Shown: positions 25,610 through 35,654, counted from the stretch's first letter. The stretch: DNA of 64,000 nucleotides from Mogibacterium sp. (GCA_017431685.1 JAFRKO010000025.1:51496-115495), one strand, 5' to 3'. Notes: generated from the letters alone by a model not told the origin. Program-made: numbers and translations.

Positions 25610-25723
25610 TTACGGAGGGGCTCAGAATGATGCCCCGGAGGAGCATCCCCGGCGATGCAGAGGGCGGAAAGCGGCATGCAGGCAGAGTTCATAAATACCT
25701 ATAAAATCAACGCTTTTATAGAA
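25610..25723. other. GC-rich island with competing hairpins, followed by an AT-rich hairpin
   Basis: Within the 514-bp gap 25345-25858 between divergent genes, 25610-25690 is much richer in GC than its flanks. It has GGGGC/GCCCC (around 25617-25638) and three alternating GATGC/GCATC/GATGC segments that can pair in mutually exclusive ways. An AT-rich hairpin CTATAAAA/TTTTATAG follows near 25699-25721. There is no open frame of note. It lies upstream of the rightward promoter; identity unknown. Confidence 0.35.
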
Positions 25724-25738
25724 ATAGGTTCTCAAAAA

Positions 25739-25747
25739 TGATATAAT
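25739..25747 (+). promoter_or_regulatory. Extended -10 promoter of the P-type ATPase gene
   Basis: TGATATAAT at 25739-25747 is an exact extended -10; no good -35 is visible. The predicted start near 25754 gives a leader of about 105 nt. That leader contains GGGATGAGG (around 25764-25772) facing CCTGATCCC (around 25800-25808), enclosing a GACATTG/CACTGTGTC hairpin. Confidence 0.55.
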
Positions 25748-25858
25748 TCGTCAGTTATCTGCGGGATGAGGCCGGGACATTGTAAACACTGTGTCTGCAC
25801 CTGATCCCACCGGTCACAATCAAGTTATCGGATAAACGGAAATGGGGGGATCATTAAA

Positions 25859-28594
25859 ATGAAAGAAGGTTACAGACCGTATCTCGAGCCCGTTGAATCG
25901 GTGCTCGCTGAGACCGGATCCGAAGCAAAGGGCCTTACATCCGCTGAGGCTGCGGCAAGGCTCGAAGCAAACGGACCCAACAAGTTAATTGAAGCAAAGA
26001 AGAGGAGCAGCATCGCGAGGTTCTTCGATCAGATGAAGGATCCGATGATCCTGATACTGCTCGCAGCGGCAGCTCTCTCGCTGATCACATCGCTGTATCA
26101 GCACGAGAATCCGTCAGACGTTTTCATCATTTTATTCGTCGTAGTGCTCAACTCCGTGCTTGGAGTAGTGCAGGAGAACAAGGCTGAAGAGGCCATCGCC
26201 GCGCTGAAGCAGATGACGGCTGCAAAGTCAAAGGTGCTGCGTGACGGACAGATCGTGAGCATAGAGAGCAGCGAACTCGTCGTGGGCGATGTGGTTATTC
26301 TCGAAGCAGGCGACAGCATTCCTGCAGACGGACGTATTATAGAAGAGGCTTCGATGAAGGTAGAGGAAGCCGCGCTGACCGGAGAGTCGGTGCCGGTTAC
26401 CAAGCAGAGCGATGCTCTTGCGCTTGGTGCCAATGCCAAAGATGTACCGCTCGGTGACAGACGCAACATGATCTACATGGGCAGCACTGTTGTTTACGGC
26501 AGAGGAAAGGCCGTGATCACCGGAACAGGCATGGATACCGAGATGGGCAAGATCGCTGATGCTATCTCGCAGGCTGAAGAGGAGCTCACTCCGCTGCAGA
26601 TCAAGCTGGCACAGCTCTCACGCATTCTCACCAAGCTGGTTCTCGGCATCTGCGCGTTCATCTTCGTACTCGGAGTCATAAAGGCCGGCAGGCTCAGCAT
26701 GGACGTTATGATCGACACATTCATGCTGGCGATATCGCTTGCCGTTGCGGCTATTCCGGAAGGACTCGTCGCGGTAGTTACAATAGTACTGTCTATCGGC
26801 GTCACCAAGATGTCTCACAGAAATGCGGTCATAAGGAGGCTTACGGCTGTTGAGACTCTGGGCTGCGCTCAGATAATCTGCTCAGACAAGACCGGTACGC
26901 TCACACAGAACAGGATGACCGTCGTTGACTATGCAGGTCATGACAGAGACCTTCTTGCCGCAGGCATGGCTCTTTGCTGTGACGCGGAGCTCAAAATAAA
27001 TGAAGACGGTACTTCGGAAGTGGTGGGTGAGCCTACGGAGGCTGCGCTCGTAGCATACTCTTCAATACAGAATCTGCCAAAGAACGAACTCGTCAATCTC
27101 TTCCCGCGCGTGGGAGAGGCTCCGTTCGATTCAGGCCGCAAGATGATGTCCACTGTTCACAAGAACAACGACATGGATTCACCTGCAGGACTCGACACCG
27201 AGCTCGATAAGCTGATTGCCAGATCTGAGTACGTGCAGTTCACAAAGGGAGCTCCTGACGTTGTGCTCAGACACAGCACACACATTCTTACCGACCACGG
27301 TATCATGCCGCTTACTGAAGAGCTGGCGGCTAACGTAAAAAGAGACAACTCCAGGATGGCCGGCAAGGCGCTCAGAGTGCTCTCGCTCGCGGCGCGCGTA
27401 TATCATGAGAGACCTAACGACTTTGCAGACGATGTACTCGAGCAGAAGCTCATCTTTGTAGGACTCGTCGGAATGATCGACCCGATCAGACCTGAGGTAA
27501 AGGCTGCTGTAGCGGAGTGCCGCACAGCAGGCATCAGACCTATCATGATCACAGGCGACCAGCTCGACACAGCTGTTGCCATCGGTAAGGACCTCGGCAT
27601 CATAGAGAGCGCAGACGATGCGATCCTCGGAGCTTCCCTTGATGACATGAGCGACGAAGAGCTCCTCAACAAGGTCAGCACTTACTCGGTATATGCCAGG
27701 GTACAGCCTGAACATAAAGTAAGGATAGTAAAGGCATGGCGCGCCAGAAATATGGTCACAGCCATGACGGGCGACGGCGTCAATGACGCACCGGCTATCA
27801 AATCCGCCGACATCGGAGTCGGAATGGGAATTACCGGTACTGATGTCACAAAGAATGTTGCCGACATGATACTTGCGGACGACAACTTCGCAACAATCGT
27901 CTCGGCAGTTGAAGAGGGACGCCGCATATACTCCAACATAAGAAAATCGATACAGTTCCTGCTCGCTACTAATATAAGCGAGGTACTGTCAATTCTTATA
28001 GCAACAATACTTAACTTCACGATCCTCAAGCCGGCTCACCTGCTCTGGATCAACCTCATCACCGATTCGCTTCCGGCACTGGCTCTCGGAATGGAAGAGG
28101 GCGAAGGCGACTCCATGAAGCAGAAGCCTAGAAGCGCGCGTGAAGGCGTCTTCGCGGGCGGCATGGATGTGGATATCGTTTATCAGGGAGCGATCACTAC
28201 GCTTCTGGTGCTCACAGCATATTTTATCGGTGAGTTCCTTGAGACCGGTCAGTGGCACATAGTGGCCAGCAACGACGGCATTACGATGGCGTTCCTGACG
28301 ATGTCCATGACAGAGATATTCCACTCGTTCAACATGAGATCCCGCAGGCAGTCGCTGTTCAAACTCTCGAAGCAGAACCTCTGGCTCTGGGGCTCAGCTG
28401 CCATGGCTATTCTGCTGACGACGGTAGTTATCGAGATACCAGCTCTTGCGGCACTCTTTGAGTTCACAACGATAAGCATGAAGGAGTACGGCATAGCCAT
28501 GGGCCTTGCGGTACTGATCATACCTATCGTAGAAATCGTAAAAGCATTCCAGCGCGCTTCCGCCCGCAGAAAGGGTGAGGAGCTCAGAAGCTGA
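25859..28594 (+). CDS. Calcium-translocating P-type ATPase (PMCA/SERCA-like)
   Basis: 911 residues. Cation ATPase N-terminal domain (GLTSAEAAARLEANGPNKL), TGESVPVTK near 180, the phosphorylation motif SDKTGTLTQN near 342, KGAPD near 461, MITGDQLDTA near 563, and hinge MTGDGVNDAPAIKSADIGVGMG near 638. About ten membrane helices are present, with PEGL in helix 4 and a C-terminal four-helix block. The order and PEGL motif point to Ca2+ export; Mn2+ is possible in this subfamily. GGGGGGAT precedes the ATG. A structured leader of about 105 nt precedes the gene, but it lacks the GGGAGTAG landmark of the yybP-ykoY riboswitch. MATE and folate genes follow on the same strand. Confidence 0.94.
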   Translation: MKEGYRPYLEPVESVLAETGSEAKGLTSAEAAARLEANGPNKLIEAKKRSSIARFFDQMKDPMILILLAAAALSLITSLYQHENPSDVFIILFVVVLNSVLGVVQENKAEEAIAALKQMTAAKSKVLRDGQIVSIESSELVVGDVVILEAGDSIPADGRIIEEASMKVEEAALTGESVPVTKQSDALALGANAKDVPLGDRRNMIYMGSTVVYGRGKAVITGTGMDTEMGKIADAISQAEEELTPLQIKLAQLSRILTKLVLGICAFIFVLGVIKAGRLSMDVMIDTFMLAISLAVAAIPEGLVAVVTIVLSIGVTKMSHRNAVIRRLTAVETLGCAQIICSDKTGTLTQNRMTVVDYAGHDRDLLAAGMALCCDAELKINEDGTSEVVGEPTEAALVAYSSIQNLPKNELVNLFPRVGEAPFDSGRKMMSTVHKNNDMDSPAGLDTELDKLIARSEYVQFTKGAPDVVLRHSTHILTDHGIMPLTEELAANVKRDNSRMAGKALRVLSLAARVYHERPNDFADDVLEQKLIFVGLVGMIDPIRPEVKAAVAECRTAGIRPIMITGDQLDTAVAIGKDLGIIESADDAILGASLDDMSDEELLNKVSTYSVYARVQPEHKVRIVKAWRARNMVTAMTGDGVNDAPAIKSADIGVGMGITGTDVTKNVADMILADDNFATIVSAVEEGRRIYSNIRKSIQFLLATNISEVLSILIATILNFTILKPAHLLWINLITDSLPALALGMEEGEGDSMKQKPRSAREGVFAGGMDVDIVYQGAITTLLVLTAYFIGEFLETGQWHIVASNDGITMAFLTMSMTEIFHSFNMRSRRQSLFKLSKQNLWLWGSAAMAILLTTVVIEIPALAALFEFTTISMKEYGIAMGLAVLIIPIVEIVKAFQRASARRKGEELRS

Positions 28595-28613
28595 TAATAA
28601 ATCAATACAATAA

Positions 28614-30056
28614 ATGGACGGTAAAACAAAAAAAGAAATAAAACAATCAAACGACGAAATGACTAAGAAGCGCGATTCGGACAGACTTGGCACAGAGCCT
28701 GTCCATCCGCTGCTTCTCAAGATGTCGGCTCCGCTTGCGGTGTCGATGTTTGTCATGGCTCTATATAATATCGTAGATTCGATTTACCTAGGACATTACA
28801 GCACGGACTCGCTGACCGCGGTCTCATACTGCTTCCCGTTCCAGAACCTCAACGTAGCGTTTGGTATCGGTACTGCGGTCGGTATGAGCGCGCTGCTCTC
28901 GAGATATCTCGGTGCGAAACAGTACGACAAGGCAGATAAGGTGGCGCACAACGGATTCATACTTGCTGCCATCAACTACACGATATTCTTTGTGATAGGC
29001 TGCTTTGCCGGCCCTATCATGAGGCTCATCACCTCTGCGAATACCGACCCGATGATAATATCCGAGGGAACAGCATACCTGCGCATAACCCAGTGGCTCT
29101 CTATCGCTCCGATGATACAGTCGATGTTCGAGAGACTGCTCCAGGGTACTGGCAAAACGAACTACATTTTCTACATGCAGGTGTCGAGCACTCTGTTCAA
29201 TGCGGTAGTTGACCCTATCCTCATATTCGGATTCTTCGGGCTCCCGGCAATGGGAGCAAAGGGAGCTGCCATTGCAACAGTTTTCGGACAGATACTCGGA
29301 TGCATACTGGGATTCACGTTCAACAGAAAGTTCAACAAAGAGGTGGAACTTTCCATACACAAGATGCGTCCGCACTGGCAGAGCATGAAGGAGATATACA
29401 GGATCGGTATCCCTTCAATAGTGCTGCAGTCCGTCGGCGCTGTCATGAACTTCAGTCTCAACAAGATACTTGCGTCATTCTCTGACCTGGCTGTCACGAC
29501 TTTCGGAGTTTATTTCAAGCTGCAGAGCTTCGTCTTTATGCCTCTCTTCGGTATGAACAACGCTTCTGTTCCTATTATTGCTTACAACTACGGTGCGGAC
29601 AGAAGAGACAGAATGGAGAAAACCATGAGCATAGGCGCCAGATACGGCATCGGAGTGATGTCTGTCGGCACAATCATATTCTGGCTCTTCCCGGAGCAGC
29701 TTATGGCGCTGTTCAGCGCTCCTCCTGAGATGGTGTCGATGGGAGTGGTAGCGTTGCATATCATATCGCTCAACTTCCCGTTCGCGGGTTACGCAATAAT
29801 GAGAGGTGCTGCTTTCCAGGCGCTCGGCAAGAGCGTGTACAGCATGAACATCTCGCTGGTAAGACAGCTGCTCATCATAATTCCGTGTGCCTACATCTTC
29901 GCGAAGATAGGAGGAGTCAATATGGTGTGGTGGGCTTTCCCTTGTGCTGAGGTAGCAGGCTTTACGATGTCGATGCTCTATACGAAGCGCATCAGAAAGA
30001 ATATAATAAGCAAGATGACACCGCGGGATGAGGAAGGAAATCCAATAGAAGCATGA
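28614..30056 (+). CDS. MATE-family multidrug efflux transporter
   Basis: 480 residues with about twelve membrane segments in two homologous halves. LLLKMSAPLAVSMFVMALYNIVDSIYLGHYSTDSL is the typical first helix with an acidic cation site, and the second half begins near 250 with IGIPSIVLQSVGAVMNFSLNK. It exports cationic drugs or metabolites using sodium or protons. No Shine-Dalgarno site stands before the ATG at 28614; an ATG at 28659 is equally bare. It begins 19 bases after the P-type ATPase and overlaps the next gene by four bases, so it may be translated by coupling. Confidence 0.9.
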   Translation: MDGKTKKEIKQSNDEMTKKRDSDRLGTEPVHPLLLKMSAPLAVSMFVMALYNIVDSIYLGHYSTDSLTAVSYCFPFQNLNVAFGIGTAVGMSALLSRYLGAKQYDKADKVAHNGFILAAINYTIFFVIGCFAGPIMRLITSANTDPMIISEGTAYLRITQWLSIAPMIQSMFERLLQGTGKTNYIFYMQVSSTLFNAVVDPILIFGFFGLPAMGAKGAAIATVFGQILGCILGFTFNRKFNKEVELSIHKMRPHWQSMKEIYRIGIPSIVLQSVGAVMNFSLNKILASFSDLAVTTFGVYFKLQSFVFMPLFGMNNASVPIIAYNYGADRRDRMEKTMSIGARYGIGVMSVGTIIFWLFPEQLMALFSAPPEMVSMGVVALHIISLNFPFAGYAIMRGAAFQALGKSVYSMNISLVRQLLIIIPCAYIFAKIGGVNMVWWAFPCAEVAGFTMSMLYTKRIRKNIISKMTPRDEEGNPIEA

Positions 30057-30652
30057 CAGAAAAAGAACTGATCAGAAAAGCAATAAGGGCAAAGATTAAC
30101 GCGACTTCAGAAGAGTACAGGAGCAAAGCTTCGGCTGCAATCTCTCTGAATGTACTCACAATGCCTGAAGTCCGCGACTCAAAGACCATTCTGGCGTACT
30201 GCTCGGTCGGTAAGGAGCCTGCCACGCTGGCTCTCATAAGCAAGCTGCTTGAGGCCGGGAAGAGGGTCTGCCTGCCGCTGTGTGTAGATCTCGATGAAGA
30301 GGGACACAGGACCGGCATAGTAGATGCCATGGAAGCGAGGGTCATCAAAAGTTTTGACGACCTGGTGCCGGGAGCCTACGGAATCCCTGAACCAGCTGCA
30401 GATACTGAGATGATGCTTCCTGAGTATGTAGATCTGATAATACTGCCGTGTTTATCCTGCGACAGAAACTGCAACAGGATAGGCCATGGCGCGGGCTATT
30501 ACGATAAATATCTCAGCAAGATCAGAAAAGACTGCTTCACGCTGGCGATGTGCTTCGAAGAGGTTCTCGCTGATGAGATTCCTACAGAGCCTCATGACAG
30601 ACCGGTCGATGCGGTGGTGACAGAAAAACAGATATATCGATGGCGCAGCTAA
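30053..30652 (+). CDS. 5-formyltetrahydrofolate cyclo-ligase
   Basis: 199 residues. The enzyme uses ATP to convert 5-formyl-THF to 5,10-methenyl-THF, returning stored folate to the one-carbon pool. It has the basic N-terminal ATP site (RKAIRAKINATSEEYRSKAS), SVGKEPATLALI near 50, and the signature LPCLSCDRNCNRIGHGAGYYDKYL near 132-155, where the usual Phe-Asp-Arg-Gly segment reads SCDRNCN. It overlaps the MATE gene by ATGA. The frame ends directly before the large inverted-repeat element upstream of trpS. Confidence 0.9.
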   Translation: MTEKELIRKAIRAKINATSEEYRSKASAAISLNVLTMPEVRDSKTILAYCSVGKEPATLALISKLLEAGKRVCLPLCVDLDEEGHRTGIVDAMEARVIKSFDDLVPGAYGIPEPAADTEMMLPEYVDLIILPCLSCDRNCNRIGHGAGYYDKYLSKIRKDCFTLAMCFEEVLADEIPTEPHDRPVDAVVTEKQIYRWRS

Positions 30653-30677
30653 CTAAGAACGTATAATTATATTCTTT

Positions 30678-30820
30678 GAGGAGCCTGCAATAGTATCGGC
30701 AGGTGACTCGAGGACGCTGGTACTTAGCGACTGGCAAGCTGACAGGCGCAGACAGAGCTTAGTACCGCTGCGTCCGAATGTCAGCGAGAGCGTACCTGAC
30801 AATACTATTGCAGGCTCCTC
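30678..30820. other. Large hairpin element bounded by 19-bp perfect inverted repeat, upstream of trpS
   Basis: GAGGAGCCTGCAATAGTAT at 30678-30696 is the exact complement of 30802-30820. Further inside, CAGGT faces ACCTG, GGACGC (30712-30717) faces GCGTCC, and GGTACTTAGC faces GCTTAGTACC. The 143-bp segment could form one long rod-like hairpin. No T-run follows on either strand, so it is not a simple terminator. A TATAAT at 30662-30667 just before it would put the element in the trpS leader. No known RNA family was recognised. Confidence 0.6.
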
Positions 30821-30825
30821 TATAA

Positions 30826-31962
<1,137 letters not shown>

Positions 31963-31972
31963 TTTAAATAAT

Positions 31973-32008
31973 ACAGCCCGGGCCTGGTGCTTCCGGGCTG
32001 TTTGTATT
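31973..32008 (+). terminator. Probable terminator after trpS
   Basis: ACAGCCCGG (31973-31981) pairs with CCGGGCTGT (31993-32001). The following T tract is short and interrupted (TTTGTATT), so termination may be partial. Confidence 0.6.
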
Positions 32009-32037
32009 AACAAAACGGGACGGACGAGGTGTACGAA

Positions 32038-33009
32038 ATGAAAGAGCTTGTTGAAAAAGTGACAAGACCATGCAGAAGGCTGACAGACTTTTTCCTGCTT
32101 GCGGCGTTCCTATCTCTGGTGCTGGTAATAGTGGGAGAGATCATTTCTTCTGCCACGTTCAGCTTGCTTAATATACAGGATAAACTGATTGCCTGGAGCG
32201 GAAGCGACAACATAGGCACTTTCCTTGGCGACTATCTGTATACATTCGGCATATGGATCGCTTTTCTGCTCTTTGCTGTCATTTTTAAAGGGAACAGGCC
32301 GATGCTGAAGGCGCTGGCCCCAAACAGGAGTCTAAACAATATAAAGGGTATTTTACTGGGTCTGCTGCTGGGTTTCGGAACGAACGGACTGTGTGTGCTT
32401 ATATCGTGGCTGACGGGTGACATCAAGCTGTCCTACAACGGCTTAAACTGGAAACTGCTGATCGCTTTTCTTATATTCGTATTCATTCAGTCAAGCTCCG
32501 AAGAGGTCACGGACAGGCTGTACCTGTACCAGAAGCTCAGAAGGAGATACCGCAGCCCGCTGGTTGCTATACTCTTCAGTTCGATAGTCTTCATGGCAAT
32601 GCACATGAGCAATCCGGGATTCACAATAGTTGCGGGATCCCAGATATTCCTGGCTGGTGTTATCTGGTCGCTGATCGTGTACTACTATGACAGCATATGG
32701 GTCGCTTTCTGGTTCCATACTGCATGGAACTACACACAGAACATTATTTTCGGACTGCCTAACAGCGGCATCGTTTCAGAGTACTCAATCTTTAAACTCG
32801 AAGCGGCATCTGCCAGAAACGGGCTGTTCTATAATGTGAACTTCGGCGTTGAAGGGAGTATCGGATCATCTCTCATCCTGTTAGTTATTATCATTGTGCT
32901 TATCGTCATCAACAGAGGAAAGCCTGAAAAGAGAGACTACTGGGCAGAAGCAGAGAAGGCGGCTGCTGAGAAGAACAACATGATGGATTCAGCCGGACAA
33001 GCAACATAA
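32038..33009 (+). CDS. CPBP-family intramembrane metalloprotease
   Basis: 323 residues with about eight hydrophobic segments. The family motifs are SSEEVTDRLYLYQKL near 153 (the EExxxR motif), FMAMHMSNPG near 185 (FxxxH) and FWFHTAWNYTQ near 222 (HxxxN/B). These residues form the intramembrane glutamic or metalloprotease site of CAAX protease and bacteriocin-processing proteins. The ATG at 32038 is preferred, with GACGAGG 8 bases upstream; a GTG at 32029 overlaps that site. The ClC gene starts 4 bases after its stop, so they are co-transcribed. The substrate is unknown. Confidence 0.88.
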   Translation: MKELVEKVTRPCRRLTDFFLLAAFLSLVLVIVGEIISSATFSLLNIQDKLIAWSGSDNIGTFLGDYLYTFGIWIAFLLFAVIFKGNRPMLKALAPNRSLNNIKGILLGLLLGFGTNGLCVLISWLTGDIKLSYNGLNWKLLIAFLIFVFIQSSSEEVTDRLYLYQKLRRRYRSPLVAILFSSIVFMAMHMSNPGFTIVAGSQIFLAGVIWSLIVYYYDSIWVAFWFHTAWNYTQNIIFGLPNSGIVSEYSIFKLEAASARNGLFYNVNFGVEGSIGSSLILLVIIIVLIVINRGKPEKRDYWAEAEKAAAEKNNMMDSAGQAT

Positions 33010-33013
33010 ATAA

Positions 33014-34714
33014 ATGAGAGAAACAGAAAAAAGCAGCGGATCGCCGGTCGTTGCAAATCTCGACCGGCGCAGGAGATTCAAATATGTGTTAATAGCTGAG
33101 GGCACCTTGATAGGCTTTATAACAGGGGCCCTCATTTCCGTGTTCAGAATTATGCTTACCGGTGCAGACAGGCTCAGGAGTATGCTTACTGACTACGTAC
33201 ACGGGGGAGGAGTGCCTGCGGCATTCATATGCGCAGCGATACTGATCGTGATCGCTGTGATCGTATCCTGGCTGCTCGGGAGGGAGCCGGATATCGCCGG
33301 ATCGGGCATCCCGCAGGTGGAGGCTGAACTCAGAGGACAAAAGGATATGAACTGGTGGCGTGTGATAGTCTGCAAGATGACGGGATGCGCGCTGGCGATA
33401 GGAGGCGGGCTTGCACTCGGCCGGGAGGGGCCGAGTATCCAGCTCGGCTCGATGGTCGGCAAGGGAGTGGCCAGGGCCGGCCATCGCCTGCTCACCGAGG
33501 AGCGCCTTCTTATTACATGCGGAGCAGGAGCAGGCCTCTCGGCCGCGTTCGGTGCCCCGCTCGCGGGCGCAATATTCAGCCTCGAAGAACTTCACCGTAA
33601 TTTTTCAGCTGAAGTGCTCCTGACCACAATGGCTGCAAGCGCAGCAGGGGATTTTGTTGTCGCGAATGTACTTGGTCTTACACCTGTATTCGGCTTCGAT
33701 ATCCGGCATGCGCTGCCGCTCAGATATTATTGGGCGCTGATACTGCTCGGGCTCATACTGGGAGTGTTCGGCAGCTTCTACAACAGGACCATAGCCTGGA
33801 TGCAGTGCAGATTCGAACGCCTTGGAAAGTCGTTTTCGTCACTTGTCTGCAGACTGCTCGGAAGAAGATACAGCATAATAAGCGACGGGCTGCACCCTAC
33901 GATCCCGGGTGAGCGTTTAGAGAGAACAGGACGCATGCTTGCCGCATTCGCTCTTGCATATATACTCTTCTTTGTATATCCTGACGCGCTCGGCAGCGGA
34001 AGCGGACTGGTGGCGCGAATAAGCCATGGAGAGCTTGCGTTCGGCGCACTCGCTCTGCTTTTGCTCGTAAAATTCATTTTTTCTACAGCCAGCTTCGGTT
34101 CGGGCTCGCCTGGAGGAATATTCCTCCCTCTTCTGGTGCTCGGTGCTGTCACAGGCGGTTTCTTCACGAGAGTACTCGGATTTGTCGGGATGGAGCAGAG
34201 CTACATAACGGCTTTCGTCGTCACTGCAATGGCGGGTTATTTTGCGGCAATAGTGAGAGCCCCGGTGACGGGCGTAGTACTTATCACAGAGATGACGGGA
34301 GACTTTACGAGTCTGCTGCCGCTTGTGCTTACGTCTCTTATTGCATATCTGGTAGCCGAACTGCTGGGAACAAAACCGATTTATACCCAGCTCCTTGAGA
34401 GGAGCCTCGGAAAGATTCCATCGGTCAGAGCAGCGGAAGGGCGCAGGGCATCACTTCGTGACAGAAAGACTGTTATTGACGCTGAAGTAGATGTCGGATC
34501 ACGCATGGACGGAAGAAAGGTCGCTGAATTCGGTCTCCCGCTCGGTACGCTCATAGTCTCCGCGGTGCGTGATGGCATTGAAATAATACCGGACGGACAT
34601 ACCATACTGAGAGCCGGCGATGAGCTCGAAATCCTTACGAGAGAGAGCGATCTGGCGGACGTTGAAAGCATAATCGACAAAGCCTGCCGCGTGGTAGAGG
34701 AAGTACCTGAATAA
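33014..34714 (+). CDS. ClC-type chloride/proton antiporter with C-terminal TrkA-C domain
   Basis: 566 residues. The chloride-site signatures are GSGIPQVE near 97, GREGPSIQLGS near 137 (with the gating glutamate) and GSGSPGGIFLP near 357. Membrane helices run to about residue 460. The last 90 residues form a TrkA-C/RCK-C-like domain (GRKVAEFGLPLGTLIVSAVRDG, then AGDELEIL), a regulatory add-on seen in many Firmicutes. It exchanges Cl- or F- for protons and helps in acid or anion stress. There is no strong ribosome site, consistent with coupling to the CPBP gene four bases upstream. Confidence 0.92.
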   Translation: MRETEKSSGSPVVANLDRRRRFKYVLIAEGTLIGFITGALISVFRIMLTGADRLRSMLTDYVHGGGVPAAFICAAILIVIAVIVSWLLGREPDIAGSGIPQVEAELRGQKDMNWWRVIVCKMTGCALAIGGGLALGREGPSIQLGSMVGKGVARAGHRLLTEERLLITCGAGAGLSAAFGAPLAGAIFSLEELHRNFSAEVLLTTMAASAAGDFVVANVLGLTPVFGFDIRHALPLRYYWALILLGLILGVFGSFYNRTIAWMQCRFERLGKSFSSLVCRLLGRRYSIISDGLHPTIPGERLERTGRMLAAFALAYILFFVYPDALGSGSGLVARISHGELAFGALALLLLVKFIFSTASFGSGSPGGIFLPLLVLGAVTGGFFTRVLGFVGMEQSYITAFVVTAMAGYFAAIVRAPVTGVVLITEMTGDFTSLLPLVLTSLIAYLVAELLGTKPIYTQLLERSLGKIPSVRAAEGRRASLRDRKTVIDAEVDVGSRMDGRKVAEFGLPLGTLIVSAVRDGIEIIPDGHTILRAGDELEILTRESDLADVESIIDKACRVVEEVPE

Positions 34715-34814
34715 GAATGAATAAAATTCACATATTCATCTAATAACGCATGCTGCATAGTGTTACAATCCTTTTGTACAGTCAACTACAGTTTTTGTAT
34801 CAACAGAAGCGTTT

Positions 34815-35471
34815 ATGATCAGGAAAGTGATTGGACTCTATTACAGCCCGGCCGGGGGTGCGGAATTAGTGACCGAGACTCTGGCGCGGAAAATAGGCGC
34901 TATACTCGACGATTGCAGTCCCCTGGATGTCAGTGTCGAGTGTTATGACATGCTCAGAGATCAGGCCGGCAGTTTTGCTTTTGACGGTGAGACTGTTGCT
35001 GTTTTAGGCGTACCTGTTTATGTTGGAAAGATTCCTCTGCCCGCAGCGGAAGTGATACGCAGTATCTCCGGCAACGGAGCCATGACTCTTGCAGCTGTAT
35101 CGTACGGAGGGCGCAAGTACGGAAATGCTCTCTTTGAGCTCAAGAGGCTGGCTGAAGAAAGCGGCTTTAAAGCTATAGGCGCCGGAGCATTCATGATCAG
35201 CTTTATGGCCAGAAGAGGCAGCGACAGAAGCTCAGGGCCAACGATCGACTATGAAGCTATACAGGATTTCAGCAAAGCAGCATCCGACAAAATAAAGAGG
35301 CTTGCGGGCTGTGAAATCGAAGAGCTGAAGATAAAGCCTATGCCAGTAGAGGTAAGCGGCAGGATGCCTGTACACAAAATAAGCAGGATCTCTCCGAAAG
35401 CTGCTGCAATCGCGCAGGGAGTGTTCAACAGGATAAGCGTTCTGAGGAGAAGATCGGAGTGGTTTTTATAG
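34815..35471 (+). CDS. Flavodoxin-like protein lacking a ferredoxin domain
   Basis: 218 residues. The N-terminal half resembles the flavodoxin part of EFR1-type proteins: the FMN phosphate loop YYSPAGGAELVTETLA near 10-25, GVPVYVGKIPLPAAEVI near 65 and VSYGGRKYGNALFEL near 94. EFR1 proteins continue with two 4Fe-4S motifs. Here the C-terminal region (about 155-218) is basic and has only one cysteine, so the ferredoxin half is absent or replaced. It may act as an electron-transfer flavoprotein. The ribosome site is weak. The gene stands alone and is closed by a strong terminator. Confidence 0.75.
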   Translation: MIRKVIGLYYSPAGGAELVTETLARKIGAILDDCSPLDVSVECYDMLRDQAGSFAFDGETVAVLGVPVYVGKIPLPAAEVIRSISGNGAMTLAAVSYGGRKYGNALFELKRLAEESGFKAIGAGAFMISFMARRGSDRSSGPTIDYEAIQDFSKAASDKIKRLAGCEIEELKIKPMPVEVSGRMPVHKISRISPKAAAIAQGVFNRISVLRRRSEWFL

Positions 35472-35540
35472 ATTGTATGCAATAAAAGCTGAAATATACA
35501 AAAAAGCGAGTAAAATAACAACAATTTAAAATACAAATCA

Positions 35541-35575
35541 AAGAGGTGTTTTCATAAAGAAAACACCTCTTTTTA
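35541..35575 (+). terminator. Terminator after the flavodoxin-like gene
   Basis: AGAGGTGTTTTC (35542-35553) and GAAAACACCTCT (35559-35570) with a five-base loop, then five T. Confidence 0.92.
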
Positions 35576-35625
35576 GCAACAATGCCAGAAAATGCTGAAA
35601 ATTCAAGCAAAATGAGAAAAAGCTG

Positions 35626-35654
35626 TTGACCGGGCAATAGAAATAACATAAAAT
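35626..35654 (+). promoter_or_regulatory. Promoter of the citrate synthase candidate
   Basis: TTGACC at 35626-35631, a 17-base spacer and TAAAAT at 35649-35654: five of six matches in each box. The leader is about 60 nt. Confidence 0.8.

Noticed and set aside
25754..25858. yybP-ykoY riboswitch before the P-type ATPase
   Set aside because: No GGGAGTAG and no closing GCGAGAC segment; only generic hairpins.
30678..30820. T-box leader for trpS, because GTACCGC resembles part of the T-box sequence
   Set aside because: The full T-box bulge (GGGTGG-ACCGCG) and a terminator with T tract are missing; the GTACC is explained by pairing with GGTAC in the opposite arm.
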